From: Planctomycetota bacterium
GTDB lineage: Bacteria > Planctomycetota > JAJSAM01
NCBI GenBank assembly: GCA_029932425.1
Contig: JAOZQC010000067.1
Location: forward strand, 728-8,302
DNA length: 7,575 nucleotides
Direction of reading: 5' to 3'
A program made the position numbers and the translations under genes. The notes beneath the pieces were generated by a model. It saw nothing but the letters and a program-made list of their open reading frames with translations. It did not search any database and was not told the DNA's origin. Shown here piece after piece: positions 5,662 to 7,575 of this stretch (position 1 is the stretch's first letter; each line of letters starts with the position of its first letter).

Positions 5662-6738
5662 TCACTTCGACGCGAGCCACGAGAGCGCCCGGCCGGCGGC
5701 TTCGAGGGCGGGCGGGGAGAGGGCGGGAGCGGCGGCATCGAAGGAGAAGAGCCGGGTGGAGAAGGTGGCCTTCTCGAGCCGGGCGAGGGCCTTCTTTCCC
5801 TCCGCGAGGAACGTGCTCCCCTTCGCCGCCGCCAGGGCGATCCGCGGCGCGCGCCCCGCTTCCCCGACCCGCCCGGGCAGGAGATCCGCGGCCTCGTAGC
5901 GCGGCCAGCGGGCGTCGAGGAGGACCACCCCCCGGAACCGGTCGGGGCGGCGGAGGGCGGCGAGGGCGGCGATCATGCCTCCCTCCCCCACGCCCAGGAG
6001 GTAGACCCGGCGGGGGTCCACGGGGTGGGCCCGCTCCGCGGCGGGGATCGCGGCCAGGACCTTCCGGAGGGGGGTCTCCTCCGCGCCGCCCTGGCGCATG
6101 CTCCGCCAGCCGTAGCGGCCCTCCCCCAGCGTGAGCGGCCCGCGGGGGGCGGCCAGGACCATCCCCCGCTTCGCGGCGGGTCCTCCGAACGCCCGGAGGA
6201 GGTCCTTCTCGCTCCCTCCCCGGGGGTGGAGGACCACGAGCAGCGGGGCCGGGGCCTCGCCCAGACCCTCGGGAACCCGCACCTCCACCACGTCGTTCCA
6301 GGTGAGGGCCCGGAGGATCGCGAGGTAGCCGGGCTCCTTCCGGATCGCGTCGAGATCGGGGTCGGCCTCGATCTTCGCCACGCTCGTGAAACCCGCGGCC
6401 ACCGCCTTCCCCAGGGCCTCCATCGCCTGCTTCTTCCTCCCGAGGCGGCTCAGGCAGCACGCCTGGTTGTACCAGTTCACCCGGACCTGGGCCGCGAGGA
6501 GCGCCCGGGCCGCCTCCCCGCGCGGCCCCCGCGCCGCCGCCTTCTCGAGCAGCGCCATCTGGCTCCGCAGGGCGTCCAGACCCGGGGCGAAGGCGCGCTC
6601 CGCGAAGGCGCGCCGCACCTCTCCCTCCAGGGAGACGTAGCGCGCGAAGGCCTCCCGGCCCAAGAGGTCGGCGAGGGCGTCCTGGGCCCGGGCCGCTCCC
6701 GTCCCCGCGGCGACCAGCAGGAGCAGGGCCGGAAGCAC
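5662..6738 (-). CDS. Secreted TPR-like plus alpha/beta-hydrolase-fold protein lacking the catalytic Ser (pseudo-esterase), paralog B
   Basis: The 358-residue protein begins with a hydrophobic segment LPALLLLVAAGTGAARA (2-18), read as a signal peptide with cleavage before QD; its n-region lacks Lys/Arg, which is unusual. Residues about 90-145 are TPR-like (NQACCLSRLGRKKQAMEAL, DPDLDAIRKEPGYLAIL). From about 150 an alpha/beta-hydrolase fold of phospholipase/carboxylesterase type follows: LLVVLHPRGGSE, VLAAPRGPL, RVYLLGVGEGG, DRFRGVVLLDARW and a final helix. In active relatives the elbow is G-x-S-x-G; here it is GVGEGG (249-254), with Gly 251 where Ser belongs. The usual HG of the oxyanion hole reads HP, and the His of GGHxxPP is replaced by Ala (about 339). 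Catalysis by the normal mechanism looks lost. The GTG start at 6738 has GGAGGG 5 nt upstream. The tandem paralog lies immediately upstream. Confidence 0.78.
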   Translation of the reverse strand: MLPALLLLVAAGTGAARAQDALADLLGREAFARYVSLEGEVRRAFAERAFAPGLDALRSQMALLEKAAARGPRGEAARALLAAQVRVNWYNQACCLSRLGRKKQAMEALGKAVAAGFTSVAKIEADPDLDAIRKEPGYLAILRALTWNDVVEVRVPEGLGEAPAPLLVVLHPRGGSEKDLLRAFGGPAAKRGMVLAAPRGPLTLGEGRYGWRSMRQGGAEETPLRKVLAAIPAAERAHPVDPRRVYLLGVGEGGMIAALAALRRPDRFRGVVLLDARWPRYEAADLLPGRVGEAGRAPRIALAAAKGSTFLAEGKKALARLEKATFSTRLFSFDAAAPALSPPALEAAGRALSWLASK

Positions 6739-6743
6739 CGGGG

Positions 6744-6749
6744 CCCTCC
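6744..6749 (-). promoter_or_regulatory. Ribosome binding site deciding the GTG start at 6738
   Basis: GGAGGG on the minus strand ends 5 nt before GTG 6738. The reading frame stays open far upstream, but no better start codon with a site exists between the neighbour's stop (6762) and this GTG. Beginning here gives a credible signal peptide. Confidence 0.6.
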
Positions 6750-6761
6750 GGCCTCTCCCCC

Positions 6762-7575
6762 CTATTCCCCTCCCAGGACCCAGCGGATCGCGTCCTTCAC
6801 GAGGTCCTGGATGTTCGGCGGGAGCTCCTTCCCGCCGTCGTACTCCACGAGCTTCGCGGGGATCCCGGCCCCCGTCAGGGCTTCCACCCCGGCCTTCGCG
6901 TTGCCGAAGTGGGGGGCATCCTTGCCGTGGACCAGGCAGACCCGGAGCCCCCGCTCCTTCGCCTTCGCGAAGTACGCCTTCGCCCGCCACTTGTTCCAGT
7001 AGGCGTTCACGGAGACCACCCCCCGGACGCTCCCGGCCCCGGAGAGCGCCGCCAGGGATCCGAACATCCCGCCCTCGCCGAAGCCCACCAGGACCACCCG
7101 GGCGGGATCGATCTCCTGCTCCTTCTCCACCTTCTCGAGGGAAGCCCTGATCTTCGTGAAGCCCGGCTCGTAGTCGTCGGTGGCGCGGCGCCAGCGGTAG
7201 CGGTCCCGCCGGAGCCCCTCGGGCGTGCGCTCCAGGACCGGGGTGATGGGCCCCCGGGGAGCGGCGAGGACGGCGCCCAGCTCCTTCGCGGCGTCCTTCC
7301 AGTCCTCGAGGATCCGCTCGTTCCCGTTGTCCGGGTGGAGGAGGACGATGAGCGGGTGCGGACCCTCCGGGAGCCCCTCCGGCACGTGGACGGCCACCAC
7401 GTCGTTCATCTGGAGGGCCCCCACCGCGGCCCGGTAGCCCGGCTCCTCGCGGATGTTCTTCAGGTCCTCGTCGTGGATGATGTGGCCGTAGTCCCGGAAA
7501 CCCAGCTCGATGCTGCGCTTCAAGGCCGCCACCGCGGCCTCCTTCTTCCCGAGGATGGAGAGGCAGCACGCCTGT
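6762..7575 (-). CDS. TPR-like plus alpha/beta-hydrolase-fold pseudo-esterase, paralog A (5' end outside window)
   Basis: The 270 visible residues start inside a TPR-like unit (QACCLSILGKKEAAVAALKR, then HDEDLKNIREEPGYRA) and continue into an alpha/beta-hydrolase domain: PLIVLLHPDNGNE, LAAPRGPITP, RVVLVGFGEGG, VRGVVSVNAYWNKW, LVHGKDAPHFG and YDGGKELPPN, then a closing helix. The order matches the downstream gene block for block. The elbow GFGEGG (nucleotides 7068-7085) has Gly (7077-7079) where active esterases have Ser, and GGK (Lys codon 6828-6830) where they have GGH. The Asp region HGKD is partly kept. The frame is open to the window edge, so an internal GTG at 7532 is not the true start; signal peptide and full TPR region are unseen. 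The stop is 23 nt before the downstream start, so the pair is likely one operon. Confidence 0.75.
   Translation of the reverse strand, partial: QACCLSILGKKEAAVAALKRSIELGFRDYGHIIHDEDLKNIREEPGYRAAVGALQMNDVVAVHVPEGLPEGPHPLIVLLHPDNGNERILEDWKDAAKELGAVLAAPRGPITPVLERTPEGLRRDRYRWRRATDDYEPGFTKIRASLEKVEKEQEIDPARVVLVGFGEGGMFGSLAALSGAGSVRGVVSVNAYWNKWRAKAYFAKAKERGLRVCLVHGKDAPHFGNAKAGVEALTGAGIPAKLVEYDGGKELPPNIQDLVKDAIRWVLGGE

Noticed and set aside
6762..7532. Internal GTG at 7532 as start of the right-hand gene
   Set aside because: The TPR-like unit continues upstream to the window edge (QACCLSILGKKE matches the paralog), so the gene is simply cut by the edge.
6739..7569. N-terminal extension of the downstream pseudo-esterase frame
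   Set aside because: It overlaps the in-frame-distinct upstream paralog, gives an Arg/Gly/Pro-rich translation, and a good ribosome binding site plus signal peptide support GTG 6738.
1..7575. tRNA, rRNA, CRISPR array, integrase or attachment site
   Set aside because: Reading both strands I found no cloverleaf, no regularly spaced direct repeats and no recombinase or transposase gene.

Overview
This is a very GC-rich window (about 70% by eye) from a bacterium. Genes are tightly packed, GTG starts are common, ribosome binding sites are GGAGG-type and there are 4-bp stop/start overlaps. IspG of bacterial type, MoaD/MoaE and a signal peptide followed by a periplasmic-type protein fit a high-GC Gram-negative such as a planctomycete-like, acidobacterial or deltaproteobacterial lineage. 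The phylum is inferred from gene style only and is uncertain.

Layout. On the minus strand, 2213 down to 1 holds three genes: a single-domain glyoxalase II-like metallo-hydrolase (GloC/YcbL type), a DUF59-Mrp Fe-S carrier ATPase (ApbC) and the start of a flavin-reductase-fold protein that leaves the window. A strong hairpin lies just after the hydrolase gene. Divergent from these, on the plus strand, 2274-4104 is a compact operon ispG-moaD-moaE, with a 4-bp overlap and then a 2-bp gap. IspG is an Fe-S enzyme of the MEP isoprenoid pathway. MoaD and MoaE form molybdopterin synthase. The nearby ApbC-type scaffold could serve IspG and other Fe-S enzymes. A non-coding convergent gap of about 190 bp (4105-4297) follows, rich in inverted repeats.

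From 7575 down to 4298 everything is on the minus strand and consists of two tandem paralogous pairs. The first pair (5662-7575) encodes two TPR-like plus alpha/beta-hydrolase-fold proteins, related to phospholipase/carboxylesterases. In both, the nucleophile Ser of the G-x-S-x-G elbow is Gly, and the usual His position is also changed. They look like catalytically dead esterases, the downstream one secreted. The second pair (4298-5556) encodes two small membrane proteins with two predicted TM helices and a PH-like cytoplasmic domain, translationally coupled by a GTGA overlap. Between the pairs sits an unusually A-rich 11-bp perfect inverted repeat (TGACAGGCACG arms) that looks like a dispersed REP-type palindrome.

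The left half is conserved housekeeping metabolism. The most novel material is the paired pseudo-esterase genes, the paired PH-like membrane proteins beside them, and the REP-like element between the pairs.
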